Source: Sphingobium sp. (GTDB taxonomy: Bacteria > Pseudomonadota > Alphaproteobacteria > Sphingomonadales > Sphingomonadaceae). From it: a DNA stretch of 24,013 nt. Shown here piece after piece: positions 8,021 to 15,352 of this stretch (positions are counted from its first letter, which is position 1; every line of letters begins with the position of its first letter). Below the pieces are notes generated by a model that had not been told where the DNA came from, made no database searches, and saw only the letters and a program-made list of their open reading frames with translations. The DNA lies in NCBI GenBank assembly GCA_017745115.1, contig JAGIAA010000042.1, positions 1 to 24,013 on the forward strand. The letters run 5' to 3'. The translations under genes and the position numbers were made by a program.

Positions 8021-8758
8021 TCAGTCGTGCGTCCAGCCGTCCTTCACCGCAGTTCGCTCAGCGGCTGCATCCAGTGCATTTCCTGCCGCCATTTCTTGCG
8101 CAGATGCCATGATTTCAGAGGCTTGCGACCCAGCTTGCGCATAAGGACTTCGCGACTTCGATGGCATGCCGGCTTGCGTGCGGATAATTCTCCAATCGCC
8201 GCCCTCGCGACAGGCAATGCCGGCGGTCGCGCCTTGCTCGTAGCCGCGGCAATAGCGCCCGTCCTTGGCCTCGAAACTGATCAGGATGCGGACATCCTTG
8301 CCGTCCTGCGCCGACGCCAGCTGGGTAGTGAGCGCATTGGCGAGATCCCCGCGTGCGACCAGCTGGCCATCCTGGCTGGCGACCGGCCCCACCGGAATGG
8401 CGACACGGCCGACCACGATCCCCAGAGCCAGCGACGCCGCCAGGGCGCCGCCAAGCGCCCAGCGCGGCCGCGGTGCCCTGGCGGCCGGCTGCTCTTCTTC
8501 GCGCGCGCGGCGGACGGCCGCCAGGTCGATCACCTGTGCGCTTTCCCTGGGCTTCAGCAGATCGGTCAGCCGGTCCGGGGCCGGCGCGTCGAGGATGGGG
8601 CCGAAATGCGCGGAGAGCTGGGTACGCAGCGCGCGATGCGCTTCGACCTGTTTCGCCAGCTCGGGCTGTGCCGCAATCGCCTCTTCGACCTTCGCCGCGT
8701 CGGCGGGCGAGAGTTCGCCATCGGCATAAGCAGCGAGCGTCTCGGGATCGATCGTCAT
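8021..8758 (-). CDS. Membrane-anchored anti-sigma factor
   Basis: A 245-residue protein. The N-terminal cytoplasmic part (MTIDPETLAAYADGELSPADAAKVEEAIAA) is the typical anti-sigma start that binds ECF sigma factors. One transmembrane helix lies at about residues 101-121 (ALGGALAASLALGIVVGRVAI), followed by a periplasmic domain of about 120 residues. No HxxxCxxC zinc motif is present, so it is not a ZAS-type redox sensor in the cytoplasm. The periplasmic part has two cysteines, Cys170 and Cys183 (GRYCRGYEQ, GIACREGG), that could form a disulfide. The ATG overlaps the sigma stop by 4 bp (ATGA), which decides the start against a much longer open frame that is a shadow of the sigma gene. The inducing signal is unknown. 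Confidence 0.87.
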   Translation of the reverse strand: MTIDPETLAAYADGELSPADAAKVEEAIAAQPELAKQVEAHRALRTQLSAHFGPILDAPAPDRLTDLLKPRESAQVIDLAAVRRAREEEQPAARAPRPRWALGGALAASLALGIVVGRVAIPVGPVASQDGQLVARGDLANALTTQLASAQDGKDVRILISFEAKDGRYCRGYEQGATAGIACREGGDWRIIRTQAGMPSKSRSPYAQAGSQASEIMASAQEMAAGNALDAAAERTAVKDGWTHD

Positions 8759-9216
8759 GCCGCGTCTCCCAATATGGCCTGCAGGGCATCGCGCCCGCGC
8801 ACCAGCCGCGAGGTCAATGTGCCTATGGGGCAGCCGATGATGTCCGCCGCCTCGCGATAGCCATAGCCCTCGACCATCACGAGAATGATCGCTTCGCGCT
8901 GTTCGTCGGGAAGCTGGGACATGGCCCGGTCGACATTGGACAGTTCGACACGCGCCTCCTGCCCGCCCTCGGTGCCGACCGAGAGGCCGGCTTCCTCGAC
9001 CGTGAAGGTTTTGTCGCGGCGGGTGCGGCTGCGCACTTCGTCGATCCAGATATTGCGCATGATCCTGTACATCCAGCTGTCGAGACGCGTGCCCTCGGCC
9101 CACTGGTCGCGGGACTTGAGCGCGCGCTCTATGGTCATCTGGCACAGGTCGTCGCCGGCAGCGATGTCGCGCGAGAGCCCCGCCGCAAAGCGGCGGAGAC
9201 GCGGCAGAAGTGCCAC
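8755..9216 (-). CDS. ECF-type RNA polymerase sigma factor
   Basis: A 153-residue group IV sigma-70 factor. Region 2 (DDLCQMTIERAL... TRLDSWMYRIMRNIWIDEVR) opens the -10 element, and region 4 (LPDEQREAIILVMVEGYGYREAADIIGCPIGTLTSRLVRGRDAL) reads the -35. No ATG is available in frame. GTG 9216 is used here: it has AAGGG a few bases upstream and the frame is open for only about 30 codons above it. A CTG nine codons earlier (LSGQFEQGI) would extend the conserved helix and is an alternative. It forms an operon with the anti-sigma gene through an ATGA overlap. A 32-bp palindrome upstream suggests autoregulation. It is not the PhyR/NepR general stress factor by context, since neither partner is here. 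Confidence 0.92.
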   Translation of the reverse strand: MALLPRLRRFAAGLSRDIAAGDDLCQMTIERALKSRDQWAEGTRLDSWMYRIMRNIWIDEVRSRTRRDKTFTVEEAGLSVGTEGGQEARVELSNVDRAMSQLPDEQREAIILVMVEGYGYREAADIIGCPIGTLTSRLVRGRDALQAILGDAA

Positions 9217-9265
9217 GATCCCTTGCTCGAACTGCCCGCTCAGTTGCCTATGCCTTTCCTTCGAA

Positions 9266-9297
9266 GGATGAAACGGTTGGCCTCGCGCGTTTCATCC
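9266..9297. promoter_or_regulatory. Perfect 32-bp palindrome, putative bidirectional ECF promoter
   Basis: GGATGAAACG (9266-9275), 12 bp, CGTTTCATCC (9288-9297). Because of the symmetry each strand reads GGATGAAA-N14-CGTTT. The plus-strand copy ends 43 bp before the subtilase ATG (9336); the minus-strand copy ends 54 bp before the sigma GTG (9216). One sequence could therefore start transcription in both directions with overlapping -35 and -10 boxes. It could instead be the operator of a dimeric regulator, but single-direction copies with identical spacing elsewhere favour a promoter. Confidence 0.65.
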
Positions 9298-9335
9298 ATG
9301 CTTAAGCTGAGAATGTGCAAGAGAGATAGGGAAAG

Positions 9336-10568
9336 ATGCGTAAATCCGTCCTCATGCTTGTGGCGGCGACCCTCGCCAGCCCGGCCATCGCCCAGTTGCT
9401 TCCGCAAGTGGGCCAGGCGGTCGGCAGCGTGACCGAGCAGGTGAACGGCACAGTGAACGGTGTGCTCGACCGCACCGGTCTCGATCTCGATGCCGCGACA
9501 CGGCCGGTGCGAGACCTCGCGCGCGACCGCATCGAGCGCCTCAACGAGTTCATTCGCGCCAATCGCCAGTCCATCGAGCCCGACGACCAGGGGCAGCCCG
9601 CCCGGCGCGGCGTCGTGCTGCTCGTCGATCCCGACACAGCCTCGCTCGCGGCCGCGCAGCGGCTTGGCTATCGCGCAGGAGAGACACAGACGCTCGGATC
9701 CCTCGGGATCAGCGCCATCGAGCTGGACGTGCCGCAAGGCACCAGCCTCGCGAGTGCCCTCAAGAGCCTGCGCAAGGCCCTGCCGGGCAAGACGCTGACC
9801 GCCGATCCCATCCATTTTCCCAGCGCCGAAGCGCAGGCCAATGGCAAGGCGCCGGCTCGCCCCGCCGTGCCGGCCATCAACACGCCGGTCGGCTTGATCG
9901 ACGGTGGCGTGGGCTCTTCAGTGAATGTGCGTGCGCAACAAGGCTTCGCCCCTGGCGCACCCTCGCCCAGCGATCATGGCACCGCCATCGCCTCGCTGAT
10001 GCGCGATGCGGGTGTGACCAATGTCATGGTTGCCGACGTCTATGGCCGCGATCCTGCGGGCGGCAGCGCCCTGTCCATCGCGCGCGCCCTCGATTGGATG
10101 GTTGGGCAGCGCGTGCAGGTCGTCTCCATCAGCCTGGTGGGCCCGCGCAATCCACTATTGGAGCGTGCCATCGCTGCAGCCGGCACGCGCGGTACGACGA
10201 TTGTCGCCGCCGTCGGCAATGACGGGCCCGCCGCTCCGCCTGCCTTCCCCGCCTCCTATCCCGCCGTCCTGGCCGTGACCGGCGTCGACCTGAAGGACCG
10301 CGCTATGATCGAGGCCGGGCGCAGCCTCCATCTCGATTACGCCGCACCGGGCGCGGGCATTTTCGCGCTCAACGCCCGCGGCGAAGACAAGCGCGTGCGC
10401 GGGACGAGCTTTGCCGCGCCGTTGGTGGCGGCCCGCGCCGCCGCAGCGGTCGGCAGCGGCGCGAATGTGCGCGCCGCGCTCGACCGCGAAGCGCGCGATC
10501 TCGGCAAGAAAGGTCCGGACGACATGTTCGGACGCGGCCTTGTTTGCGGAACCTGCGCCCGCCGCTAA
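9336..10568 (+). CDS. Secreted S8-family serine peptidase (subtilase)
   Basis: A 410-residue protein with a Sec signal peptide (MRKSVLMLVAATLASPAIA). Residues about 20-180 form an N-terminal region whose second part (GVVLLVDPDTASLAAAQRLGY... SAIELDVPQGTSLASALKSLRK) looks like an I9-type propeptide. The catalytic domain follows: Asp189 (GLIDGGV), His214 (SDHGTAIASL), oxyanion Asn295 (AAVGNDGP) and Ser358 (GTSFAAPLVAA). All four residues are intact, so it should be active. There is no C-terminal autotransporter barrel or membrane helix; it ends just after a CGTC pair, so it is periplasmic or secreted. It diverges from the ECF sigma operon across the shared palindrome and is a predicted target of that sigma factor. 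Confidence 0.92.
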   Translation: MRKSVLMLVAATLASPAIAQLLPQVGQAVGSVTEQVNGTVNGVLDRTGLDLDAATRPVRDLARDRIERLNEFIRANRQSIEPDDQGQPARRGVVLLVDPDTASLAAAQRLGYRAGETQTLGSLGISAIELDVPQGTSLASALKSLRKALPGKTLTADPIHFPSAEAQANGKAPARPAVPAINTPVGLIDGGVGSSVNVRAQQGFAPGAPSPSDHGTAIASLMRDAGVTNVMVADVYGRDPAGGSALSIARALDWMVGQRVQVVSISLVGPRNPLLERAIAAAGTRGTTIVAAVGNDGPAAPPAFPASYPAVLAVTGVDLKDRAMIEAGRSLHLDYAAPGAGIFALNARGEDKRVRGTSFAAPLVAARAAAAVGSGANVRAALDREARDLGKKGPDDMFGRGLVCGTCARR

Positions 10569-10584
10569 AAATTTCGCGGGGGAT

Positions 10585-10611
10585 GGATGAAATCCGAAAG
10601 GCCACTCGTTT
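10585..10611 (+). promoter_or_regulatory. Putative ECF promoter of the PRC-barrel-like gene
   Basis: GGATGAAA (10585-10592), 14 bp, CGTTT (10607-10611), with the ATG of the next gene at 10665. The same boxes and the same 14-bp gap occur in the 9266-9297 palindrome and at 7975-8000. It begins 17 bp after the subtilase stop, so the next gene may have its own promoter as well as read-through from the subtilase. Confidence 0.6.
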
Positions 10612-10664
10612 GCCTGAATGAGAGCGCCTCACGGCACTCGCAAATGAGTGGAAAGGATTTCATC

Positions 10665-11576
10665 ATGAAGGCAATTCTCATCGCAACGGCCGCCCTGACG
10701 CTGGCGGCAACCGCTCCTGCCTCGGCCCAGCTGCTGGGCGGTGGCGGTGCCCTTGGCGGCAATCTGGGTGGCAATCTCGGCGGCACGCTTGGCGGCCCCG
10801 GCAGTATGCCCAGCATGCCGAACTTCCCCGACCGCGCTTCCGATCTTGGCGGCCGCCTGGGCGGCGTTGGCCAGACCACGCTGGGCGGCAACGGCTCCGG
10901 CAGCACCAGCGGCAGCACGCATGTCGATCGCCGCAGCGGTCGCGTCGATGCCGATCGCTCAGCCAGCGGTTCGCTTGGCGGCACGGCAAGCCAGGCCCTC
11001 GACACGCCCAATCGCTCGCTCAATGCCGGGGGCTCTGCCAATGGCTCGGGTAGCGGCAGCGCGAGCGGTCATGCGCAGCTCGTCGGTACCGATGCCGTCC
11101 GCGGCACGGTCGGCGATGCCCGCTCCACGGCGCGCGATACCGCGACCGGCCTGCGTTCGACCGGACGCAACGCCGTCGAAACGACGCGTGACACGGCAAC
11201 CAGTGCCCGCGGCTTTGCCAGCAATGGCGTGGCGACCACCCGCGACGCGGCACGCGCCTCGACCGCGAACGCCGTCTCGGCCACCCGCAACCAGGTCGCC
11301 ATCGCCCGCAACGCGGCCGGCGGCCTTGCCGCGGCGCCCGGCATGGATATCCAGTCGGTCAAGGGCAAGACGATCGGCAAGGTCCGCGACGTCGTCACCG
11401 ACAATGATGGCGGCGTGAAGTCGCTGGTCGTCGAGAGCGGTGATCGCCTCGCCACCCTGCCCGCCTCGAACTTCTCCGGCGACGGCAATGTGCTGGTCTC
11501 CGCCATGGGTGCGGGCGACATCAAAAAGGCGTCCAAGGACCAGGCCAAGGCCAGCGAAGACAAGTCGGCCGGCTGA
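10665..11576 (+). CDS. Secreted Gly-rich protein with C-terminal PRC-barrel-like domain
   Basis: A 303-residue protein with a Sec signal peptide (MKAILIATAALTLAATAPASA). The mature start is Gly/Leu-rich with GGNLGGNLGGTLGG-like repeats, followed by a Ser/Gly-rich low-complexity stretch to about residue 135. Next comes a helical, repetitive region (RSTARDTATGL, ETTRDTATSARG, ATTRDAARAS) that resembles LEA- or apolipoprotein-like repeats. Residues about 225-285 (DIQSVKGKTIGKVRDVVTDNDGGVKSLVVESGDRL) resemble a PRC barrel. I chose ATG 10665 for its signal peptide and its GGAAAGGA ribosome-binding site; the frame opens earlier at 10587. A structural or surface role is plausible, but the function is unknown. 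Its start lies 96 bp after the subtilase stop, behind its own ECF-type motif. Confidence 0.82.
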   Translation: MKAILIATAALTLAATAPASAQLLGGGGALGGNLGGNLGGTLGGPGSMPSMPNFPDRASDLGGRLGGVGQTTLGGNGSGSTSGSTHVDRRSGRVDADRSASGSLGGTASQALDTPNRSLNAGGSANGSGSGSASGHAQLVGTDAVRGTVGDARSTARDTATGLRSTGRNAVETTRDTATSARGFASNGVATTRDAARASTANAVSATRNQVAIARNAAGGLAAAPGMDIQSVKGKTIGKVRDVVTDNDGGVKSLVVESGDRLATLPASNFSGDGNVLVSAMGAGDIKKASKDQAKASEDKSAG

Positions 11577-11604
11577 CACACCCCCTGCTCCCGTCAGCCG
11601 ACTG

Positions 11605-11634
11605 GGCCCGGTCTCTCGCACGAGAGGCCGGGCC
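11605..11634 (+). terminator. Strong hairpin terminator after the ECF module
   Basis: GGCCCGGTCTCTCG (11605-11618), a 2-nt gap, then CGAGAGGCCGGGCC (11621-11634): a 14-bp stem with one G-T wobble, followed by a pyrimidine run (TTCTCTC). It lies 28 bp after the plus-strand stop and 15 bp from the convergent ppx stop, so it may serve both. The pyrimidine tract favours the plus strand. Confidence 0.7.
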
Positions 11635-11648
11635 TTCTCTCGTCAGGC

Positions 11649-13172
11649 TCAGCAGTCGAGGATGAAGCCCATGTCCATCGCCTGGCCGAGCTGGCGCAGG
11701 CGGCGGCTCACCGTCTCGCCGGCCAGGACCGCGAAGTCGGGCTGGAGCCGCAGGATGATCGCACCGTCGGCGACCGACAGCTGGGAGCCGTCGAGCGGTG
11801 CCTCGGCACCGCCGGAAAGGCGCTGGCAGAGGCGAATCGCGAGGCCCCATTGCGTGGCGCGCTTGAGGAGGCTCTCATTGGCCAGCGCATCGAGCCCCGC
11901 CGCGATCGAAATGCCGCCGCCGAAATTGGCGTGCAGCGCCTGGGCGAGCACCGCGCGCTCCTCGGCGGTGATACCCACCCAGTTACCATGCAGTGCGACT
12001 TCGAGGCCGCGCTCGGCCCGGAATTCGGGATTGGCGCGCCAGCCCACGTCGGCGAGCAGGCATGCGGCATGACGGATGCGGCGCCATTTCTGGGCATCGG
12101 CCGTGAAGAGCGGCGCAATCCAGCGATCGATATGGTCGCCATGCCCCACGAAACGCCCTTGCGCATCGCCTTCCGCGCGCGCCGAGACGAGCAGCGGGTC
12201 CTCGTTGCGCTGTGCATCGGACAACGCTTGGAACAACAGGCCTTCGCGCAAGCCGAAAGCGGAGACAGTGAGGTGCGAGGATTTGAGCCGCGCCACCACC
12301 GCTGAGAGCAGGTGTGCGGCGTCGGGCAGCATCGGTGCGCGTGCACCGCTGATCGCCGGCATCGACTTGGCGCCGGCTTTCCCGGTTTCCTTGCCGCCAC
12401 GGTCGATCCAGCGCTGCAACGCCATCGTCCGGGCCGGCGCCATTTCATAATGGTGGATGATGGGAAGCGGATAGCGCGTCAGGCTCATGTCGAGCCGGGC
12501 CAGAGCGCGCCAGCTGCCGCCGATCATGTAGAAGGGCAGCCCCTTCTCGATGTCGGTCCAGCCATGCTCCTTGAGAAGCGCATCGAGGCGCCGCGACAGC
12601 GCGCCTTTGCCCTTCTTGCGGATCTCGGCGACGCGCAATACGCCGAGCGGCAGCGAAACCGAGCGCTCGATCTTACCGCCGCGGACACGCACCAATTCAA
12701 GGCTGCCACCGCCCAGATCGCCCATGATCCCGTCCGCCTCCGGCATGCCCGAGAGCAGCCCATAAGCGGACGCAATGCCCTCCTCCTCGCCGGTCAGCAG
12801 CTGCACATCGAGGCCGATCTCTGCCGCACGCTCGATCAGCTCCATGCCGTTGACCGCGTCGCGGACGGCGGCGGTGGCGACGCAGCGTATCTCCTCGACC
12901 GCCATGTCCGCGCAGAGGCGCTCAAAGCGCTCCAAGGCGACGAGCGCGCGCTCCATGGCCTCGTCGCCGATGCGGCCATTGCCGGCGAGCTGGGCGCCGA
13001 GCCCCGCCATGATCTTCTCGTTGAACAACGTGAAGGGCAGCCGCCGCGGCCCGTCATAGACGACGAGGCGGATGCTGTTCGAGCCGATGTCGATGATGGC
13101 GGTGCGGCGGCTCTGCCTGGCAGTGCGTGCCTGCGGCCGATCCTGCGGCGCAATGCGGTCGAGCAGAGTCAT
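11649..13172 (-). CDS. ppx: Exopolyphosphatase (Ppx/GppA family)
   Basis: A 507-residue phosphatase of the ASKHA fold that removes phosphate from polyphosphate ends, and in some members from pppGpp. Visible motifs are the phosphate-1 loop DIGSNSIRL (residues 28-36), the catalytic Glu region TGEEEGIASAYG (127-138), and the DLGGGSLEL phosphate-2 loop (152-160). A C-terminal helical part (about 320-507) includes RRIRHAACLLADVGW, an HD-like segment. Size fits the long E. coli-type PPX. It is 17 bp downstream of ppk1 on the same strand, the classical ppk-ppx pairing that sets the polyphosphate level. By sequence alone PPX and GppA cannot be fully separated; the ppk neighbour favours PPX. Confidence 0.92.
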   Translation of the reverse strand: MTLLDRIAPQDRPQARTARQSRRTAIIDIGSNSIRLVVYDGPRRLPFTLFNEKIMAGLGAQLAGNGRIGDEAMERALVALERFERLCADMAVEEIRCVATAAVRDAVNGMELIERAAEIGLDVQLLTGEEEGIASAYGLLSGMPEADGIMGDLGGGSLELVRVRGGKIERSVSLPLGVLRVAEIRKKGKGALSRRLDALLKEHGWTDIEKGLPFYMIGGSWRALARLDMSLTRYPLPIIHHYEMAPARTMALQRWIDRGGKETGKAGAKSMPAISGARAPMLPDAAHLLSAVVARLKSSHLTVSAFGLREGLLFQALSDAQRNEDPLLVSARAEGDAQGRFVGHGDHIDRWIAPLFTADAQKWRRIRHAACLLADVGWRANPEFRAERGLEVALHGNWVGITAEERAVLAQALHANFGGGISIAAGLDALANESLLKRATQWGLAIRLCQRLSGGAEAPLDGSQLSVADGAIILRLQPDFAVLAGETVSRRLRQLGQAMDMGFILDC

Positions 13173-13189
13173 GGCGCCTAAATGGCCCT

Positions 13190-15352
13190 TCAGGGCCGCT
13201 CGCGCAAGCTCAGCTTAGGCACGGCGTCGCTCGTCTTGAGGGCCGCGCCGCGCCCGGACAGCGACGGGTTTGTCATGAAATATTTGTGGAGATTGAATGG
13301 CTTGTCCTTGGTCTTGAGGCGCGTATAGCGTCCGTCCGGTCCCAAAGACCAGCTCTGCTCATTGTCGAGCAGATTGGCGAGCAGCACCTGATCCAGCACC
13401 TGATCGTGCACCGTCGGCGTCTCGATGGGCAGCATGTACTCGACGCGCCGGTCGAAATTGCGTGGCATCCAGTCGGCCGAACTGATGAATACCTTCGCCC
13501 GGTTGTTGGGCAGCGCCTCGCCATTGCCGAACGCCCAGATGCGGCTGTGCTCCAGGAACCGGCCGATGATCGAGATGACGCGGATGTGATCCGACATGCC
13601 GGGCACGCCGGGGCGCAGGCAGCAGATGCCGCGCACGATCAGGTCGATCTCCACGCCGGCATTGCTCGCCGCATAGAGCTTCTCGATGATCGCGGGGTCG
13701 ACCAGGCTGTTCATCTTCGCCCAGATTGCAGCCGGACGGCCGGCGCGGGCATGCTCGATCTCGGCGTCGATCAGGTCCACCAGCTGCTGGCGCAAGGACA
13801 ACGGCGACATGGTGAGCAGCTCCATATGCTGGGGCTCAACATAGCCGGTAATGTAGTTGAAGATCTGCGCGGCATCGCGCCCGGCCCGCGGATCGGCCGT
13901 GAAGAAGCTCAAATCGGTGTAAATCCGGGCCGTGATCGGGTGATAGTTGCCGGTGCCGAAATGGCAGTAGGTCCGGAACGCGCCGCCTTCGCGGCGCACC
14001 ACCATCGAGATCTTGGCGTGCGTCTTCCAGTCGACGAAACCGTAGACGACCTGCACGCCGGCACGCTCGAGCTGGCTTGCCCATAGCAGGTTCTGCTCCT
14101 CGTCGAAGCGGGCCTTGAGCTCGACCACGGCGGTCACCGATTTGCCCGCTTCGGCCGCGTCGATCAGAGCGCGGATGATGGCCGACTGCTTGCCGGCGCG
14201 ATAGAGCGTCTGCTTGATCGCCACCACGTCCGGGTCCGCCGCCGCCTGCTTCAGGAAAGCGATGACGACGTCGAAGCTTTCATAGGGGTGGTGGATGACG
14301 ATGTCCTTGGCCTTGATCGCCGCGAAGCAATCGCCGCCATATTCGCGGATACGCTCGGGCAGGCGCGGCACGAAGGCCGTGAATTTGAGGTCTGGCCGGT
14401 CTTCCTCGACGATCTCCGCGAGGTCGCCAATGCCCATGAACCCGTCGATATCGACCGTGATCGCGTCATGCCCCTGCATCAGCGTCTGCAGCATGGCCTC
14501 GACCGGTTCGGCGACGCGGATTTCCATCTCGAGCCGGATGATGCGGCCCCGGCGGCGCTGCTTGATGGCGCTGCGATAAAAGCGGACGAGATCCTCGGCC
14601 TCTTCCTCGATTTCGATATCGCTGTCGCGCAGGATCCGGAACAGCCCGCTGTCGCGCACGATGAAGCCGGGGAACAGCAGGTGCGAATAGCGCCGGACCA
14701 GCGTCTCGATCGAGATATAGCGCGCGACCTTGCCCGGCACGCGAATGAAGCGCGGCAGGGTCGCGGGCAGGATGACCAGCTCCTGCACCACTTCATTGTC
14801 CGACTGGCGGACGAGGTCGAAGAAGAGACTGAGGCCCTTGTTCGGAATGAACGGAAAGGGATGCGCCGGGTCGAGCGCCTGCGGCGTGATAACGGGGAAG
14901 ACCTGCTCCTGGAAATGCGCCTGCAGCCACTTCTCGGTGCGCGCGTCGACCGCCTCCAGATCCAGGACAGCGATGGCGGCCTTGCGGAGTTGGTCGCGCA
15001 GTTCGTGCCAGACGCGCTGCTGCTCCGCCATGAGCTCGTTCACACGGTCTGCAACGGCTTCGAGCTGCTCGGCCGGCGTCAACCCGTCGACCGAGCGCAG
15101 GTCCACGCCTTCGAGCTGCTGACCCTTGAGGCCCGCGACGCGCACCATGAAGAATTCGTCGAGATTGTTGCCGGAAATGGAGAGAAAGCGCAGCCGTTCC
15201 AGCAGCGGGTGGGCGACGTTGCTCGCCTCCTCCAGCACGCGCTGGTTGAAGGTGAGCCACGAGAGCTCGCGGTTGAAATATCGCGACTCCGCACTCGCAA
15301 TCGATGCAATGGGATCGGCCTCAGCCACCTGTCCCTGCTCCTTCGCTCTCAT
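13190..15352 (-). CDS. ppk: Polyphosphate kinase 1
   Basis: A 720-residue PPK1 that polymerises the gamma-phosphate of ATP into polyphosphate at the membrane or in granules. It has the N domain (SRYFNRELSWLTFNQRVLEEA, residues 23-43), the head domain (FLSISGNNLDEFFMVRVAGLK, 56-76) and the two C-terminal phospholipase-D-like catalytic domains. The autophosphorylated histidine is most likely His445 in DWKTHAKISMV; the later HFGTGNYHP segment (464-472) is also conserved. The start at 15352 overlaps the hdaA end by 32 bp, and no better start is visible before the conserved region, so the genes are coupled. Order on the minus strand is the DUF2066-like gene, hdaA, ppk, ppx. Confidence 0.95.
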   Translation of the reverse strand: MRAKEQGQVAEADPIASIASAESRYFNRELSWLTFNQRVLEEASNVAHPLLERLRFLSISGNNLDEFFMVRVAGLKGQQLEGVDLRSVDGLTPAEQLEAVADRVNELMAEQQRVWHELRDQLRKAAIAVLDLEAVDARTEKWLQAHFQEQVFPVITPQALDPAHPFPFIPNKGLSLFFDLVRQSDNEVVQELVILPATLPRFIRVPGKVARYISIETLVRRYSHLLFPGFIVRDSGLFRILRDSDIEIEEEAEDLVRFYRSAIKQRRRGRIIRLEMEIRVAEPVEAMLQTLMQGHDAITVDIDGFMGIGDLAEIVEEDRPDLKFTAFVPRLPERIREYGGDCFAAIKAKDIVIHHPYESFDVVIAFLKQAAADPDVVAIKQTLYRAGKQSAIIRALIDAAEAGKSVTAVVELKARFDEEQNLLWASQLERAGVQVVYGFVDWKTHAKISMVVRREGGAFRTYCHFGTGNYHPITARIYTDLSFFTADPRAGRDAAQIFNYITGYVEPQHMELLTMSPLSLRQQLVDLIDAEIEHARAGRPAAIWAKMNSLVDPAIIEKLYAASNAGVEIDLIVRGICCLRPGVPGMSDHIRVISIIGRFLEHSRIWAFGNGEALPNNRAKVFISSADWMPRNFDRRVEYMLPIETPTVHDQVLDQVLLANLLDNEQSWSLGPDGRYTRLKTKDKPFNLHKYFMTNPSLSGRGAALKTSDAVPKLSLRERP

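Noticed and set aside
8353..9432. Plus-strand frame across the anti-sigma and sigma genes
   Set aside because: Arg/Pro/Ala-rich shadow of two well-supported minus-strand genes.
9240..9815. 191-residue minus-strand frame over the subtilase start and the divergent promoter
   Set aside because: It would cover the promoter palindrome and the conserved subtilase N-terminus; no ribosome-binding site or family was seen.
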